NCBI GenBank assembly: GCA_029233965.1
Contig: JARGOP010000001.1
Span: 165,919 to 229,918 of the forward strand
Origin: Verrucomicrobiales bacterium
GTDB taxonomy: Bacteria; Verrucomicrobiota; Verrucomicrobiia; Verrucomicrobiales; DEV007
DNA length: 64,000 bases
Direction: 5' to 3'
The notes beneath the pieces were generated by a model. It was not told the origin of the DNA and did no database searches. It saw only the letters and a list, made by a program, of their open reading frames with translations. The position numbers and the translations under genes were made by a program. Positions 35,111-45,256 of this stretch are shown here, piece by piece. The number at the start of each line of letters is the position of its first letter. Position 1 is the first letter of the stretch.

Positions 35111-35584
35111 ATGAATGAACAGATCGTCCTTTTCCTGTGCACCGGAAATTTCTACCGCAGCCGCTACGCTGAAGCTCTTTTCAACGATCAGGCAAGCCGG
35201 GTCGGCTTAAACTGGCGGGCAAGGTCAAAGGGGTTTCGTCCACACCTCGCGAACGAAGATCTTTCCCACTGGGTGGTCGAACGTCTTGAGGAGCACCATG
35301 TCCCTCTTTCCTGCACGGCAACGAAGCCGGCAAAGCTCAACGCACTCGACCTCGCTGAGTCTTCGCTCGTGATTGCGCTCGACGAGGCCGAGCACGCCCC
35401 CATGGTTAAAGAACAGTTTCCACGATGGATCGAGCGGATCCGCTACTGGCAGGTTCCTGACATTGATGTCACTACCCCCGCCCTCGCATTGGCAAAAATC
35501 GAACACGAAGTCGATGCTCTGGTACGCCAACTCGCCGCCGGTCATGCCCCGGGGCGGACGAAGGATTGCGTGGTGGAATTTTAG
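35111..35584 (+). CDS. Low-molecular-weight phosphatase-like protein
   Basis: The 157-residue protein starts at ATG 35111. The N-terminal FLCTGNFYRSRYAE contains a CX5R phosphate loop (Cys10 to Arg16), as in low-molecular-weight protein tyrosine phosphatases and arsenate reductases. A late Asp general acid is in WQVPDIDV. The family's usual DPxx motif is altered, so activity is uncertain. Confidence 0.75.
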   Translation: MNEQIVLFLCTGNFYRSRYAEALFNDQASRVGLNWRARSKGFRPHLANEDLSHWVVERLEEHHVPLSCTATKPAKLNALDLAESSLVIALDEAEHAPMVKEQFPRWIERIRYWQVPDIDVTTPALALAKIEHEVDALVRQLAAGHAPGRTKDCVVEF

Positions 35585-35680
35585 TTCTCCTAATTTTTTG
35601 ACAACACAAAGTAAAGTGTCCATGCTGTGTTTCATACACGTTCGTTTTCACGGATACTCCGTTGGGACCGAATCGATACT

Positions 35681-37234
35681 ATGAGTGATCTGCAATCTGA
35701 AACGGGGGCGGGTGGAACATCTTCAGAAGGGACTGTTCAAGTCGAGATGTTCAAAGGAAGCGCGACGGGAAAGCAACGCCGTGCAAAGGGGCGAATTTAC
35801 GGAGACGGTTTAAAGGCCCCCTCGGCGCTCGGGAAAAATTTCGTTCTCGATACCAATGTCCTCCTTCATGACCCGGACTGTCTGGACCGGTTCGGCGACA
35901 ACCATATTTGTATTCCGTTAGAGGTTCTCTGTGAACTGGACCGCTTCAAAACGGAACAGACCGAGCGGGGTGCCAATGCGAGAGCCGCCCACCGGAAGCT
36001 GGCGGCGCACTTTTCCTGTCATCCGGGTAATTCCACTTCAGGCATTGCCCTTTCTGAAGGAGGATCGATTCGCCTCGTTCCCGGTCAACTCCCGGGCGGA
36101 ACCCGCGGTGCCGCCGCCGATGAACTCCTCTCGCTCTTTCGGGGACAGGACACGAACGACAACCGGATTCTTGTCACGACCCGGCTCATCGCTTCAAAGA
36201 ATTCCGCTCCCACTGTGCTCGTGACGAAGGATCTCAACATGCAGCTCAAGGCGCATGCGATCGGGCTGCCCTGTGAAGACTATCAAAACGACAAAGTCGA
36301 CAGCAATCTTGTCAAAGAGACGGGCCCAACGATCATTGACCTCCGGCCCAGTGACCTGCAGCGGTTCGCAAGTTCCGGCACGATCGAGCTTCCCTCCCAT
36401 GTGAAGAAAATCTATCCGAACGAGTATGTTCTCCTCAAAGCGGGGGAAAAAAGAACGATGCCGGCAAGGATGGGAAGCGACGGGCTTTTCCACAAGCTTT
36501 TCATCCCGGACCAGATCCGCATTCAACAAGGCAAGCCGCTTCGCCCCCTCAATCTCGGGCAGCAGTGTTTCATTGACGCCCTGCTCAATCCGGAGGCGAC
36601 CCTCGTGACCTGCTATGGCCAGGCCGGAACGGGGAAGACTCTCCTCGCTGTGGCTTCCGCCCTTCACGCGACTTTTGGAGGCGAATACAACGGGGTCACG
36701 GTGAGCCGTCCCGTCATTCCTCTCGGAGACACCCTCGGCTTTCTCCCCGGCTCCCTCGAAGAGAAGCTCGATCCCTGGTTGAAACCCATCTTCGATGCTC
36801 TCGAATTCCTCCTCACTCCCGAGCAGAATCCGGCGAAGCGGAAACAGCCCCGCGGCCGCAAAGGAGCGACTGACGGACCATTCAACCCGCCCGGGAAAAA
36901 GGTCTACGACTCAATGCTCGACTCCGGGCTCGTCGAAATCGAGGCACTCTGCTACATCAGGGGTCGCTCGATCCCCAACCGCTATTTCATTCTCGACGAA
37001 GCCCAGCAGTTGACGCCGCTCGAAGCGAAGACCATCGTCACCCGGATGGCGCGCGGCTCGAAGCTCGTTCTCATTGGCGACCCCGCCCAAATTGATAATC
37101 CTTATGTGGATCGACTTAGCAATGGTCTGGTTTACACTCGCGACCGTCTTCGCGACGAGGCCTGTAGTTCGCACGTTACCCTGGAACGTGGCGAACGGAG
37201 CCAGTTGGCGGAAGCAGCCGCGAAGAAAATGTAA
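35681..37234 (+). CDS. PIN-PhoH family ATPase/nuclease
   Basis: The 517-residue protein combines an N-terminal PIN ribonuclease domain (about 50-190: LDTNVLLHD, then CELDRFKTEQTERGANARAA) with a C-terminal PhoH-type P-loop ATPase (Walker A YGQAGTGKTLLA near 330; FILDEAQQLTPLE as Walker B). PhoH2-like proteins of this layout act on RNA. I use ATG at 35681. It precedes the helicase gene by about 65 bp, same strand. Confidence 0.92.
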   Translation: MSDLQSETGAGGTSSEGTVQVEMFKGSATGKQRRAKGRIYGDGLKAPSALGKNFVLDTNVLLHDPDCLDRFGDNHICIPLEVLCELDRFKTEQTERGANARAAHRKLAAHFSCHPGNSTSGIALSEGGSIRLVPGQLPGGTRGAAADELLSLFRGQDTNDNRILVTTRLIASKNSAPTVLVTKDLNMQLKAHAIGLPCEDYQNDKVDSNLVKETGPTIIDLRPSDLQRFASSGTIELPSHVKKIYPNEYVLLKAGEKRTMPARMGSDGLFHKLFIPDQIRIQQGKPLRPLNLGQQCFIDALLNPEATLVTCYGQAGTGKTLLAVASALHATFGGEYNGVTVSRPVIPLGDTLGFLPGSLEEKLDPWLKPIFDALEFLLTPEQNPAKRKQPRGRKGATDGPFNPPGKKVYDSMLDSGLVEIEALCYIRGRSIPNRYFILDEAQQLTPLEAKTIVTRMARGSKLVLIGDPAQIDNPYVDRLSNGLVYTRDRLRDEACSSHVTLERGERSQLAEAAAKKM

Positions 37235-37299
37235 ATCCGGAGAACCTACCGCATTTTATTTGCGCAAAGGGCAGCAACGGGGAATAAGGTTCCCCGAGG

Positions 37300-39324
37300 A
37301 TGGCTCGTGACTACACAATCAATCGTGTTCCGAAAGGCGCGAAATCGGAAATCGATTACCGGAAGGAACTGAATGATGCTCAGTTCGCCGCCGTGACGGC
37401 ACCTCCCGGCCCTTCTCTCGTCATTGCCGGAGCCGGAAGCGGCAAAACGAGGACACTGACCTACCGCGTCGCCTACCTTCTCGACAACGGGGTTGCACCG
37501 AAAAATATCCTCCTCCTCACCTTCACGAACAAGGCGGCCCGGGAGATGTTGCAGCGCGTCGAAGAGCTCGTCCCCTACGAGACACAGGACATCTGGGGCG
37601 GCACTTTTCACTCCATCGGAAACAAGATTCTCCGTCGCCACGCCACCGAGCTGGGTTGGGAGCGGAGTTTCTCGATCATGGACCGGGAGGATCAGAAAGA
37701 AATCATGAACGCCGTCATCGGCGAGAGTGAGTTCGACACCAAGGCGACCCGTTTCCCGAAGCCGGACGTTCTCCTCGATATTTTCAGCCTCGCCAAGAAC
37801 ACGGGGGAGGAGATTGCCGATATTCTGCATTCCCGGTACTCCTACTTTCACCACCTCGCCGAGCCCATCATCGCCCTGCAGGATGACTACGAGACGAAGA
37901 AGAAGCAGACCAACTCGATGGATTTCGATGATCTCCTGGAGAAAGTGCTCCGTCTCTTCCACGAGAATCCGGGAATTCTCGAACACTACCAGCGACAGTT
38001 CGAATGGGTTCTCGTCGATGAGTATCAGGACACCAATTCCCTCCAGGCCGAGCTGATTGACTTTCTCGCCGCTCCGCAGAAAAATGTCATGGTCGTGGGT
38101 GATGACGCTCAGTCGATCTACTCGTGGCGCGGCGCCGATTTTCGGAACATCCTTGAATTTCCGGACCGCTATGAGGGCGCGAAACGCTATGTGATCGAGA
38201 CGAACTACCGTTCTGTCCCTGAAATCCTCACGCTGGCTAACGCCGCGATCGCCCCGAATACGAAGCAGTTTCGCAAAGACCTCGCTCCGGCCCGCCCTGA
38301 CCGCCGGGAACTCCCCGCGCTGATCCCCTTGCAGGACACTCAGACTCAGGCGGCGTTCGTGGCTCAGCGCATTCTCGAGCTGCGAGATGAAGGCATCGAG
38401 CTGAATGAGATTGCGGTGCTCTATCGTGCGCATTTTCATGCCATGGAAATCCAGTTGGAGCTGACGAATCGCGGGATTCCCTTTGTCATCACAAGTGGGC
38501 TTCGCTTCTTCGAGCAGGCTCACATCAAGGACGTCGCCGCGTTCATGAAATTCGTCTACAACCGCCGCGACGAAGTTTCCTTCAAACGGATTGTGAAAAT
38601 GCTGCCGGGAATCGGGGCCAAAAGCGCCGACAACCTCTGGCGCGAATGGCTCTCCTGTGAGGAAACGACGTCGGAAACGGTGAAGTCATTCTCAGATGTC
38701 ATGCTCGGTTTCAAACTGCCGGCCAAGGCAAAGAGCAGCTTCGAGCAGCTCGTTTTCACCCTCGACGAACTGGTCGATCACGAAGGCAGGCCTAAGCCCC
38801 CCGCCCCGATGATGCCATCCATTCTCGGCGGCGTTTACGAGGACTACATGCGCAGCAAATTCTCGAACTTCGACAACCGTCGTCAGGATCTGCTTCAGCT
38901 CCAGAAATACTCTGAAAAATTCGAAGACCTTGAAGAATTCCTCAGCCAGCTCAGCCTTCTCGCGGGACAGGACGCCGTCAACGCGACGCAGGACGAACCG
39001 GACTCGGAGTCCGTCTGCCTCAGCTCGGTGCATCAGGCCAAAGGCCTTGAGTGGCGCGTCGTCTTCGCGGTCTGGCTTGCCGACGGCATGTTTCCAAACA
39101 ACCGCGTCATCGATGAAGACAACGACGATCAGACTGGACTCGAGGAGGAGCGGCGCCTCTTCTACGTCGCCGTAACCCGGGCAAAGGATGAACTCTACCT
39201 GACCTATCCGCTGATGTGGCACGGCTCCTTCAACGGCGAAGTCATTCAGCGCCCCTCCCGCTTTCTGGATGACATCCCGACCGAACTCACGGAAGAGTGG
39301 AACGTCGGAACTTCCATGTGGTGA
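37300..39324 (+). CDS. UvrD/Rep/PcrA-family DNA helicase
   Basis: Superfamily 1 DNA helicase of 674 residues. Motifs in order are Q motif-like LNDAQFAAV, Walker A GAGSGKTRTLTYR, TFTNKAAREM, LVDEYQDTN (Walker B), GDDAQSIYSWRGAD, NYRS, QAKGLEW and VAVTRAKDELYL (motif VI). It is slightly shorter than E. coli UvrD (720) and is nearest to the PcrA/Rep type. Probable roles are replication restart and repair. Confidence 0.93.
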   Translation: MARDYTINRVPKGAKSEIDYRKELNDAQFAAVTAPPGPSLVIAGAGSGKTRTLTYRVAYLLDNGVAPKNILLLTFTNKAAREMLQRVEELVPYETQDIWGGTFHSIGNKILRRHATELGWERSFSIMDREDQKEIMNAVIGESEFDTKATRFPKPDVLLDIFSLAKNTGEEIADILHSRYSYFHHLAEPIIALQDDYETKKKQTNSMDFDDLLEKVLRLFHENPGILEHYQRQFEWVLVDEYQDTNSLQAELIDFLAAPQKNVMVVGDDAQSIYSWRGADFRNILEFPDRYEGAKRYVIETNYRSVPEILTLANAAIAPNTKQFRKDLAPARPDRRELPALIPLQDTQTQAAFVAQRILELRDEGIELNEIAVLYRAHFHAMEIQLELTNRGIPFVITSGLRFFEQAHIKDVAAFMKFVYNRRDEVSFKRIVKMLPGIGAKSADNLWREWLSCEETTSETVKSFSDVMLGFKLPAKAKSSFEQLVFTLDELVDHEGRPKPPAPMMPSILGGVYEDYMRSKFSNFDNRRQDLLQLQKYSEKFEDLEEFLSQLSLLAGQDAVNATQDEPDSESVCLSSVHQAKGLEWRVVFAVWLADGMFPNNRVIDEDNDDQTGLEEERRLFYVAVTRAKDELYLTYPLMWHGSFNGEVIQRPSRFLDDIPTELTEEWNVGTSMW

Positions 39325-39328
39325 CCGG

Positions 39329-40510
39329 TTAGAGGTAAGACTGCGCCACTTCCCCGAATTGCCCGGCGGCAAAGATCAGGTCATCGTCCGTGTGGGCTGC
39401 TGAGATTTGCGTCCGGATTCGGGCTTTCCCCTTCGGCACGACCGGAAAGAAGAAACCGATCACGTAGATGCCGCGGTCCAGCAAATCTCCGGACATCCGC
39501 GCAGCGAGATCCGCGTCACCGAGCATCACCGGAACAATGGGATGCTCACCCGGCAGCAAGGCGAGTCCGGTTTTCTCCATCTCCGTGCGAAAGAGCCGCG
39601 TGTTCTCACGGAGGGTTACAAGCAGTTCCGGTGAGTCGCGCAGCAGTTCGAGGGCTTTCAGAGACGCCGCCACGATCGCCGGGGCGAGCGAATTTGAGAA
39701 AAGGTAAGGCCGCGAACGTTGCCGGAGAAGCTCAATGATCTCACGGCGCCCGCTCGTATATCCCCCGCTCGCTCCTCCCAGCGCCTTGCCAAGCGTGCCG
39801 GTAATGATGTCAACACGATCCATGACCCCGCAATGTTCATGGGAACCCCGACCGTGTTCTCCGATGACCCCGACCGCATGAGAATCATCGACCATGACGA
39901 GCGCATTATATTTCTCCGCGAGATCGCAGATGGAGCGCAGATCGGCAATCGAACCATCCATCGAAAAGACACCGTCTGTTGCGATGAGTCGAAATCGCGA
40001 TTCCTGCGCCTCGACGAGCCGGGCTTCGAGATCCGCCATATTATTGTTCTCATAACGATAGCGCCTCGCTTTGCAAAGCCGGATCCCGTCGATAATCGAG
40101 GCATGATTCAGGGAATCGGAAATCACCGCGTCTTCCTCCTCAAGAATCGTCTCAAAGAGGCCACCGTTCGCATCGAAACAGGAGGAGTAGAGAATGGTGT
40201 CATCGGTTTGGAGAAAATCGCTGAGGGACTCTTCCAGCTCCCGGTGAATCACCTGGGTTCCACAGATGAAGCGCACCGAAGAAAGACCATAGCCCCATCG
40301 GTCAATCGCCTCCTTTGCGGCCGCCTCCACCTCAGGATGGCTCGCCAGTCCCAGGTAGTTATTCGCGCAGAGATTCAAAACCTCTCTACCCGACTGAACC
40401 GCGATATGGGGGGACTGCGAAGTCGTGATGATCCGCTCGGTCTTGTAGAGACCGGCGCTCCGGATTTCACTGAGAGTCTCCTCTAATTTGAGTCTGAATG
40501 ATTCCTGCAT
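39329..40510 (-). CDS. kbl: 2-amino-3-ketobutyrate CoA ligase
   Basis: PLP enzyme of the alpha-oxoamine synthase family that splits 2-amino-3-ketobutyrate into glycine and acetyl-CoA. The 393-residue protein has [45 protein letters not shown] and the PLP lysine in [18 protein letters not shown]. It is 10 bp after tdh on the same strand, so the pair completes threonine breakdown to glycine. Confidence 0.95.
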   Translation of the reverse strand: MQESFRLKLEETLSEIRSAGLYKTERIITTSQSPHIAVQSGREVLNLCANNYLGLASHPEVEAAAKEAIDRWGYGLSSVRFICGTQVIHRELEESLSDFLQTDDTILYSSCFDANGGLFETILEEEDAVISDSLNHASIIDGIRLCKARRYRYENNNMADLEARLVEAQESRFRLIATDGVFSMDGSIADLRSICDLAEKYNALVMVDDSHAVGVIGEHGRGSHEHCGVMDRVDIITGTLGKALGGASGGYTSGRREIIELLRQRSRPYLFSNSLAPAIVAASLKALELLRDSPELLVTLRENTRLFRTEMEKTGLALLPGEHPIVPVMLGDADLAARMSGDLLDRGIYVIGFFFPVVPKGKARIRTQISAAHTDDDLIFAAGQFGEVAQSYL

Positions 40511-40519
40511 GAGATCGCG

Positions 40520-41542
40520 TCACCATTGTAAAATCACCTTGCCACTCTCTCCGCTTTTCATCACTTCAAAACCTTTTTCAAATTCAGTGTGGTCAAAATG
40601 GTGGGTGATGACCGGCCGGATCTCGAGGCCGCCCTGAAGCATCACTGTCATCGTGTACCAGGTTTCATACATGCGGCGTCCATAGATTCCGGAGATCGTC
40701 AGCATGTTAAACACGACCGTGTTCCAGTCGATCGCAATCTCTTCGGAGGGGATTCCGAGGAGGGCAATCTTTCCTCCATGAGACATGTTGGAAATCATCT
40801 CACGAAAAGCGGATGGATTGCCTGACATCTCCAGCCCCACGTCGAAACCCTCTTTCATGCCCAGTTCCTTCTGGACATCGCCAAGGCTCTCGCTCCGCAC
40901 ATCCACGACCCGGGTCGCGCCGAGTCTGGAAGCCAGCTCAAGTCGCCAGGGATTGACATCCGTAACCACAACATAGCGCGCCCCGGCGTATTGAGCCACC
41001 GCAGCGGCCATGCAGCCGATCGGGCCCGCTCCCGTGATGAGGACATCCTCACCAAGCAGATCAAACGTCAGCGCGGTGTGAACCGCGTTGCCGAAAGGAT
41101 CAAAAATGGCGGCGAGATCCCGATCGATGCCATCGGCATGATGCCAGACGTTCGCCATTGGCAAGACGATATACTCCGCAAACGCCCCGGGACGGTTCAC
41201 CCCGATCCCCTTGGTATCTGCACAGAGATGTCGCCGCCCCGCCATGCAATTCCGGCAGCGGCCGCAAACGACATGCCCCTCGCCCGAGACAACATCGCCG
41301 GCATGGAAATCAGCCACGTTCGAACCGACCTCAACAATCTCGCCGACAAACTCATGCCCCACCACCATCGGAACCGGCACCGCTTTTTGCGCCCATGAAT
41401 CCCAGTTGTGAATATGTACATCGGTGCCGCAAATACCAGTCCGATCCACCTTGATGAGGACATCGTTGATTCCCATCTCCGGGTCCGGCACCTCGTCGAG
41501 CCAAAGGCCCGGCTCGGCGTATCGTTTCACGAGGGCTTTCAT
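40520..41542 (-). CDS. tdh: L-threonine 3-dehydrogenase
   Basis: Zinc, NAD-dependent medium-chain dehydrogenase that oxidises threonine to 2-amino-3-ketobutyrate. The 340-residue length is typical. Catalytic zinc residues are in [13 protein letters not shown] and GHEFVGEI; the structural zinc Cys set is in [15 protein letters not shown]; the nucleotide motif is [15 protein letters not shown]. It is upstream of kbl. Confidence 0.96.
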   Translation of the reverse strand: MKALVKRYAEPGLWLDEVPDPEMGINDVLIKVDRTGICGTDVHIHNWDSWAQKAVPVPMVVGHEFVGEIVEVGSNVADFHAGDVVSGEGHVVCGRCRNCMAGRRHLCADTKGIGVNRPGAFAEYIVLPMANVWHHADGIDRDLAAIFDPFGNAVHTALTFDLLGEDVLITGAGPIGCMAAAVAQYAGARYVVVTDVNPWRLELASRLGATRVVDVRSESLGDVQKELGMKEGFDVGLEMSGNPSAFREMISNMSHGGKIALLGIPSEEIAIDWNTVVFNMLTISGIYGRRMYETWYTMTVMLQGGLEIRPVITHHFDHTEFEKGFEVMKSGESGKVILQW

Positions 41543-42005
41543 GAGGAAAGCGTGTCCGAATCCAGCCGCTCAGTCGAGCTTTGAGTTTATAATACCACCG
41601 ACCTACCGGATCATAATGCGTAGGTGACCGGAACAGCTGCCACCGCGTCCGTAGATCTTCAACCGCGTGGGACAACTCCGCGAGATGAAATTGGAAACAC
41701 GGAACTCATCAGTCCCCGTCTTCCCGAGAGGAAACCACAGCAGGAAAGAGGAGTAAAAAGAACCCTGACCGTAGGAAACCGGATTCCCTTCCTGAACCGG
41801 GCTCTGACAGCCACTCAAAAGCGGGCCGAACAAGACAGCGAACGCCGGAGGGAAGCGACGGGGAATCACCATGGAAGAGTGCCGTGAGAGACCTTCAGGA
41901 AGGTCAACCGTTCGAAAACTCAGGAGGTCCCTCAGCAGGTAAGTTTACGGAGAGGCGCCGGATTTGGTCTTGCCGTAATCGCAGCACTCCTTCTAGCCTC
42001 TTCGA
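41543..42005. other. Non-coding spacer between tdh and esterase gene
   Basis: This 463-bp region separates divergent genes. TTATAAT at 41587-41593 could be a -10 element, but no matching -35 is clear. A minus-strand ORF of 89 codons inside it (41603-41872) is described separately as doubtful. Confidence 0.4.
41603..41872 (-). CDS. Possible small lipoprotein
   Basis: This 89-residue ORF begins with a basic start (MVIPRRF), a hydrophobic stretch and GPLLSGCQSPV, which fits a lipobox (LLSGC) with the lipidated Cys near 22. The remainder is not recognised and ends basic. No ribosome-binding site is evident. The lipobox is the only support, so it may be chance. Confidence 0.3.
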   Translation of the reverse strand: MVIPRRFPPAFAVLFGPLLSGCQSPVQEGNPVSYGQGSFYSSFLLWFPLGKTGTDEFRVSNFISRSCPTRLKIYGRGGSCSGHLRIMIR

Positions 42006-44111
42006 ATGCGAATCTTTTTCTGCCTTACCCTCGCCCTGCTTTTCACAGCCCCTCCGAAAAGCGAAGCAGCTGAGTTCAGTGACATTCCGACCGAACCCAC
42101 CGCAGGAGATGCCATGTTGGAAGACTACTTTGAGAGGGAAACCCGAAAACTTTCCGCCCGCACGGAGTCGCTTCTCACCGACGTCGAAGACTGGCCCCGC
42201 CTCAAAGCGGACCTTCGCCGCCAGCTCTTCGAAATGCTTGGTCTGCAACCGCTGCCGGCGCGTTCCGATCTCAAAGCTGAAATCACCGGCAGCACGGAAC
42301 GGGACGGCATCATCGTAGAGAACATTGTCTTCCAGTCCCGCCCCGGGCTCTACGTGACCGCAAACTTTTACCGCCCCGCGGAGCAGGATGGCCCCCTGCC
42401 GACGATCCTCTATCAATGCGGCCACGGAAAAGTGAAGATCGACGATGTCAGCTACGGAAACAAAACGCACTACCAGCATCACGGAACCTGGTTCGCCAAA
42501 AACGGTTACACCTGCCTCACGATCGACACCCTCCAGCTCGGGGAGATTGAGGGACACCATCACGGAACGCATCGTCTCAATCGCTGGTGGTGGAATTCGC
42601 GCGGCTACACCCCGGCCGGAGTCGAAGCCTGGAACGCAATCCGCGCCCTCGACTATCTGGAATCACGGAAAGAGGTCGATGCCTCAAAAATCGGAGCAAC
42701 CGGTCGCTCCGGCGGCGGAGCCTACACTTTCTGGATCGGGGCACTGGATGAGAGAATCCAGGTCTCCGCGCCGGTCGCGGGAATCACTTCGATGCAAAAC
42801 CATGTCGTCGATGACTGCATTGAAGGACACTGCGATTGCATGTTTATGGTCAACACCTACCGCTGGGATTTCCCGCTTTTAGCCTCCCTCATGGCTCCGC
42901 GACCTCAGCTCATCCTCAACACGGATAAAGACACCATCTTCCCGCTCGATGGCGTGGTCGACGTCTATGAAAAGACCCGCGGACTCTACGAGTCCATCGG
43001 AGCGGGGGACAACATCGGCCTCGCGATGTATGAAGGCGGCCACAAAGACACCCAGCCGTTGCGGGTCGCCGCCTTTCACTGGTTTGAGCGACACCTCAAA
43101 GGGAAGAGCATCGATGAGGAAATGGAAGACACCACAGCGCCCAAAATTTTTGAACCCACCGAACTGAAGGTGCTCGATAAAATCCCCGGAAATGAGAGAA
43201 ACACCTACATCGACGACTATTTCACCCGGCGTGTTCCCCGCACCTTGAGTGTCACCGCAAACAAATCGGACTGGGCCGCGAAGCAGGCCCTGATTCTCAA
43301 CCGTCTCAAGTCACGAACCTTCCGGGGGTGGCCCTCGACCAGCGAGGATCTGAACCTGACCGAAGATCTGCGCATCGAGCGCGACGGCATCGCCTTCAGT
43401 CGATGGAGTTTTGACAGCCAGAACGGAATCCGCCTGCCTCTCTACATGGCCGCTCCTGCGGGAGCCGATGAAACTGAACTCGAACTCACCGTCCTGAATC
43501 CGCTCAGTGAAACGGACTGGAATGACTTTCTCACTCAGATCGGGGCGGCCTTTCCCGAGGCGTTTCCGGGAGCGGCGCTTCCTGAACTCGATACGGAAGC
43601 CTACGAGTCCGAGAAGAAAATGCATGCCTCGCAAAAGTGGAGCATGGTCTACCTGCCGGTCCGCGGCGTTGGCCCGACGGCCTGGACAAGCGACGAGAAG
43701 GAACGCACTCATATCCGCCGCCGCTTTGCTCTGCTGGGTCAAACCCTGGACACGATGCAGATCTGGGATATCCGGCGCGGCATCCAGGCCCTGCGGTCGC
43801 GGACCGATGCAGAGACAGAGATATCACCTCTCTGGTTGCAGGCCGGTGGTCACATGGCCGCGAACGCTCTCTATGCCTCGCTCTTTGAACCCGACATTGC
43901 CCGGCTTGATCTTCACGACCTTCCCCCTTCACATCGCGAAGGCCCTGAACTCCTCAACGTGCTCCGCTTCACGGATCTGCCGGAGATTGCCGCGATCGCA
44001 GGCGCGAACAGCCAGTTGCGTATCTACACTGACGACGCCACGCCCTGGAGTTTCCTCAGCAAGCATGCGGAGAAATTCGAATGGCCCGAGAAGCAGCTGC
44101 AGATCCGCTGA
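42006..44111 (+). CDS. Exported two-domain esterase (acetylxylan esterase-like)
   Basis: The 701-residue protein has a signal peptide (about 1-21). The first alpha/beta-hydrolase domain (about 45-390) shows the nucleophile elbow GRSGGG (near 235), an Asp in LILNTDKDTIF and His in MYEGGHKDTQP, arranged as in acetylxylan esterase or related hydrolases. The C-terminal part (about 400-701) looks like a second, weaker copy; at the expected elbow it reads LQAGGHMAAN with Ala in place of Ser. The second domain is therefore probably not catalytic. The gene stands alone; a role in polysaccharide deacetylation is inferred. Confidence 0.75.
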   Translation: MRIFFCLTLALLFTAPPKSEAAEFSDIPTEPTAGDAMLEDYFERETRKLSARTESLLTDVEDWPRLKADLRRQLFEMLGLQPLPARSDLKAEITGSTERDGIIVENIVFQSRPGLYVTANFYRPAEQDGPLPTILYQCGHGKVKIDDVSYGNKTHYQHHGTWFAKNGYTCLTIDTLQLGEIEGHHHGTHRLNRWWWNSRGYTPAGVEAWNAIRALDYLESRKEVDASKIGATGRSGGGAYTFWIGALDERIQVSAPVAGITSMQNHVVDDCIEGHCDCMFMVNTYRWDFPLLASLMAPRPQLILNTDKDTIFPLDGVVDVYEKTRGLYESIGAGDNIGLAMYEGGHKDTQPLRVAAFHWFERHLKGKSIDEEMEDTTAPKIFEPTELKVLDKIPGNERNTYIDDYFTRRVPRTLSVTANKSDWAAKQALILNRLKSRTFRGWPSTSEDLNLTEDLRIERDGIAFSRWSFDSQNGIRLPLYMAAPAGADETELELTVLNPLSETDWNDFLTQIGAAFPEAFPGAALPELDTEAYESEKKMHASQKWSMVYLPVRGVGPTAWTSDEKERTHIRRRFALLGQTLDTMQIWDIRRGIQALRSRTDAETEISPLWLQAGGHMAANALYASLFEPDIARLDLHDLPPSHREGPELLNVLRFTDLPEIAAIAGANSQLRIYTDDATPWSFLSKHAEKFEWPEKQLQIR

Positions 44112-44144
44112 GGTTGATTCATCTCCCGACACACAAACCCTCCC

Positions 44145-44621
44145 TCACATCCCCGGGCCCACCTGCGGTGTCGTGAAACTATCCCGGTTGATCTTCACTT
44201 GTGGTGGCTCCCCGGCGAGCAGGAGAACCTCGATGACATCGAACCGGAACAACACTTCCGGGTAGTTCAACTCACGCAGCCATGCGTTGGCCCCCCGAAT
44301 GATGAGCCGCTCTTTCTCCCGGTTCACCGCATCGCCGGGACGGCCGAACTGATCGCTCGTCCGCGTCTTGACCTCGGCAAACACGAGAGTGTCTCCATCG
44401 CGGTAAACAATGTCCACCTCACCGCCTTTCGGGGCACGGAAATTCCGGTAAAGCACTTTCCCTTTTTCACGGTGAATCTGCTTCCCCGCAAGACGTTCCC
44501 CGGTTTCACCGATGAAACGATTCCATTCCCCCGCTTCCATCCATTCGCGTTCCGGCAACGCGACAACCCGATCCAGTTCGCGATCCATCCATCGATACCA
44601 GGCTGTACGAATCCAGTTCAC
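44145..44621 (-). CDS. YraN/UPF0102 family protein
   Basis: The 158-residue protein resembles the YraN endonuclease-like family (often 115-130 residues). Family text includes GETGERLAGKQIHREKGKVLYRNFRAPKGGEVDIVYRDGDTLVFAEVKTR-type sequence; D and ExK in VDIVYRD and FAEVKTR fit the nuclease core. The N-terminus is longer than usual. Its start overlaps the rnhB stop by 4 bp (ATGA), and yraN-rnhB neighbourhood is common in bacteria. Confidence 0.85.
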   Translation of the reverse strand: MNWIRTAWYRWMDRELDRVVALPEREWMEAGEWNRFIGETGERLAGKQIHREKGKVLYRNFRAPKGGEVDIVYRDGDTLVFAEVKTRTSDQFGRPGDAVNREKERLIIRGANAWLRELNYPEVLFRFDVIEVLLLAGEPPQVKINRDSFTTPQVGPGM

Positions 44622-45256
44622 GACTTCAACTTGGCTGCGGCTGCGACCGGGGCAAAACTTCTTCGATGAATCGGGCAGGGCCCGTACTTCGCCAGTGCTG
44701 CCTTGTGCAGTGCGGTTCCGTATCCCTTGTGTCGCTCAAAGCCATACTCTGAATACGTGGCCGCATACTTCATCATGAGCCGGTCCCGCTCCACCTTGGC
44801 AATAATGCTGGCAGCGGCAATCGAGAGGCTGAGCGAATCCCCTTTCACCAGTCCCCGGTGCGGAGCCGGAAAATCCTTCACCGGTTTCCCGTCGATGAGC
44901 GCGAAATCTGGCTGCGGCTCGAGCCTCAGAAAGGAGCGCCGCATGCCCTCCCACGTTGCCTGGAGGATGTTGATTTCATCGATCTCATCGGGCCCGACCA
45001 TGACGGAGGCCCATCGAATCTGCGGATCGTTCGTGATCTCTTCGTAGAGTATTTCCCTCTTTTTCTCGGACAGTTGCTTCGAATCATTGAGGACGGAATG
45101 TTCGTAACCGACCGGGAGAACCACCGCCGCCACGGAAACCGGACCGGCAAGCGGACCGCGACCTGCCTCGTCGATCCCGGCAACTACGGGATACCCTTCT
45201 TTTCGCAAAGCTTTCTCGTAGGAAAGGTCCGGCATCTTCCTGAGACGTTGGCTCAA
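44618..45256 (-). CDS. rnhB: Ribonuclease HII
   Basis: Removes ribonucleotides from DNA and RNA primers. The 212-residue protein has VAGIDEAGRGPLAGPV (catalytic Asp and Glu of the DEAGRG motif), SKQLSEKKRE and SIIAKVERDRLM. It overlaps both neighbours by 4 bp (ATGA): the LOG gene upstream and the yraN gene downstream, so the three form an operon. Confidence 0.95.
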   Translation of the reverse strand: MSQRLRKMPDLSYEKALRKEGYPVVAGIDEAGRGPLAGPVSVAAVVLPVGYEHSVLNDSKQLSEKKREILYEEITNDPQIRWASVMVGPDEIDEINILQATWEGMRRSFLRLEPQPDFALIDGKPVKDFPAPHRGLVKGDSLSLSIAAASIIAKVERDRLMMKYAATYSEYGFERHKGYGTALHKAALAKYGPCPIHRRSFAPVAAAAKLKS

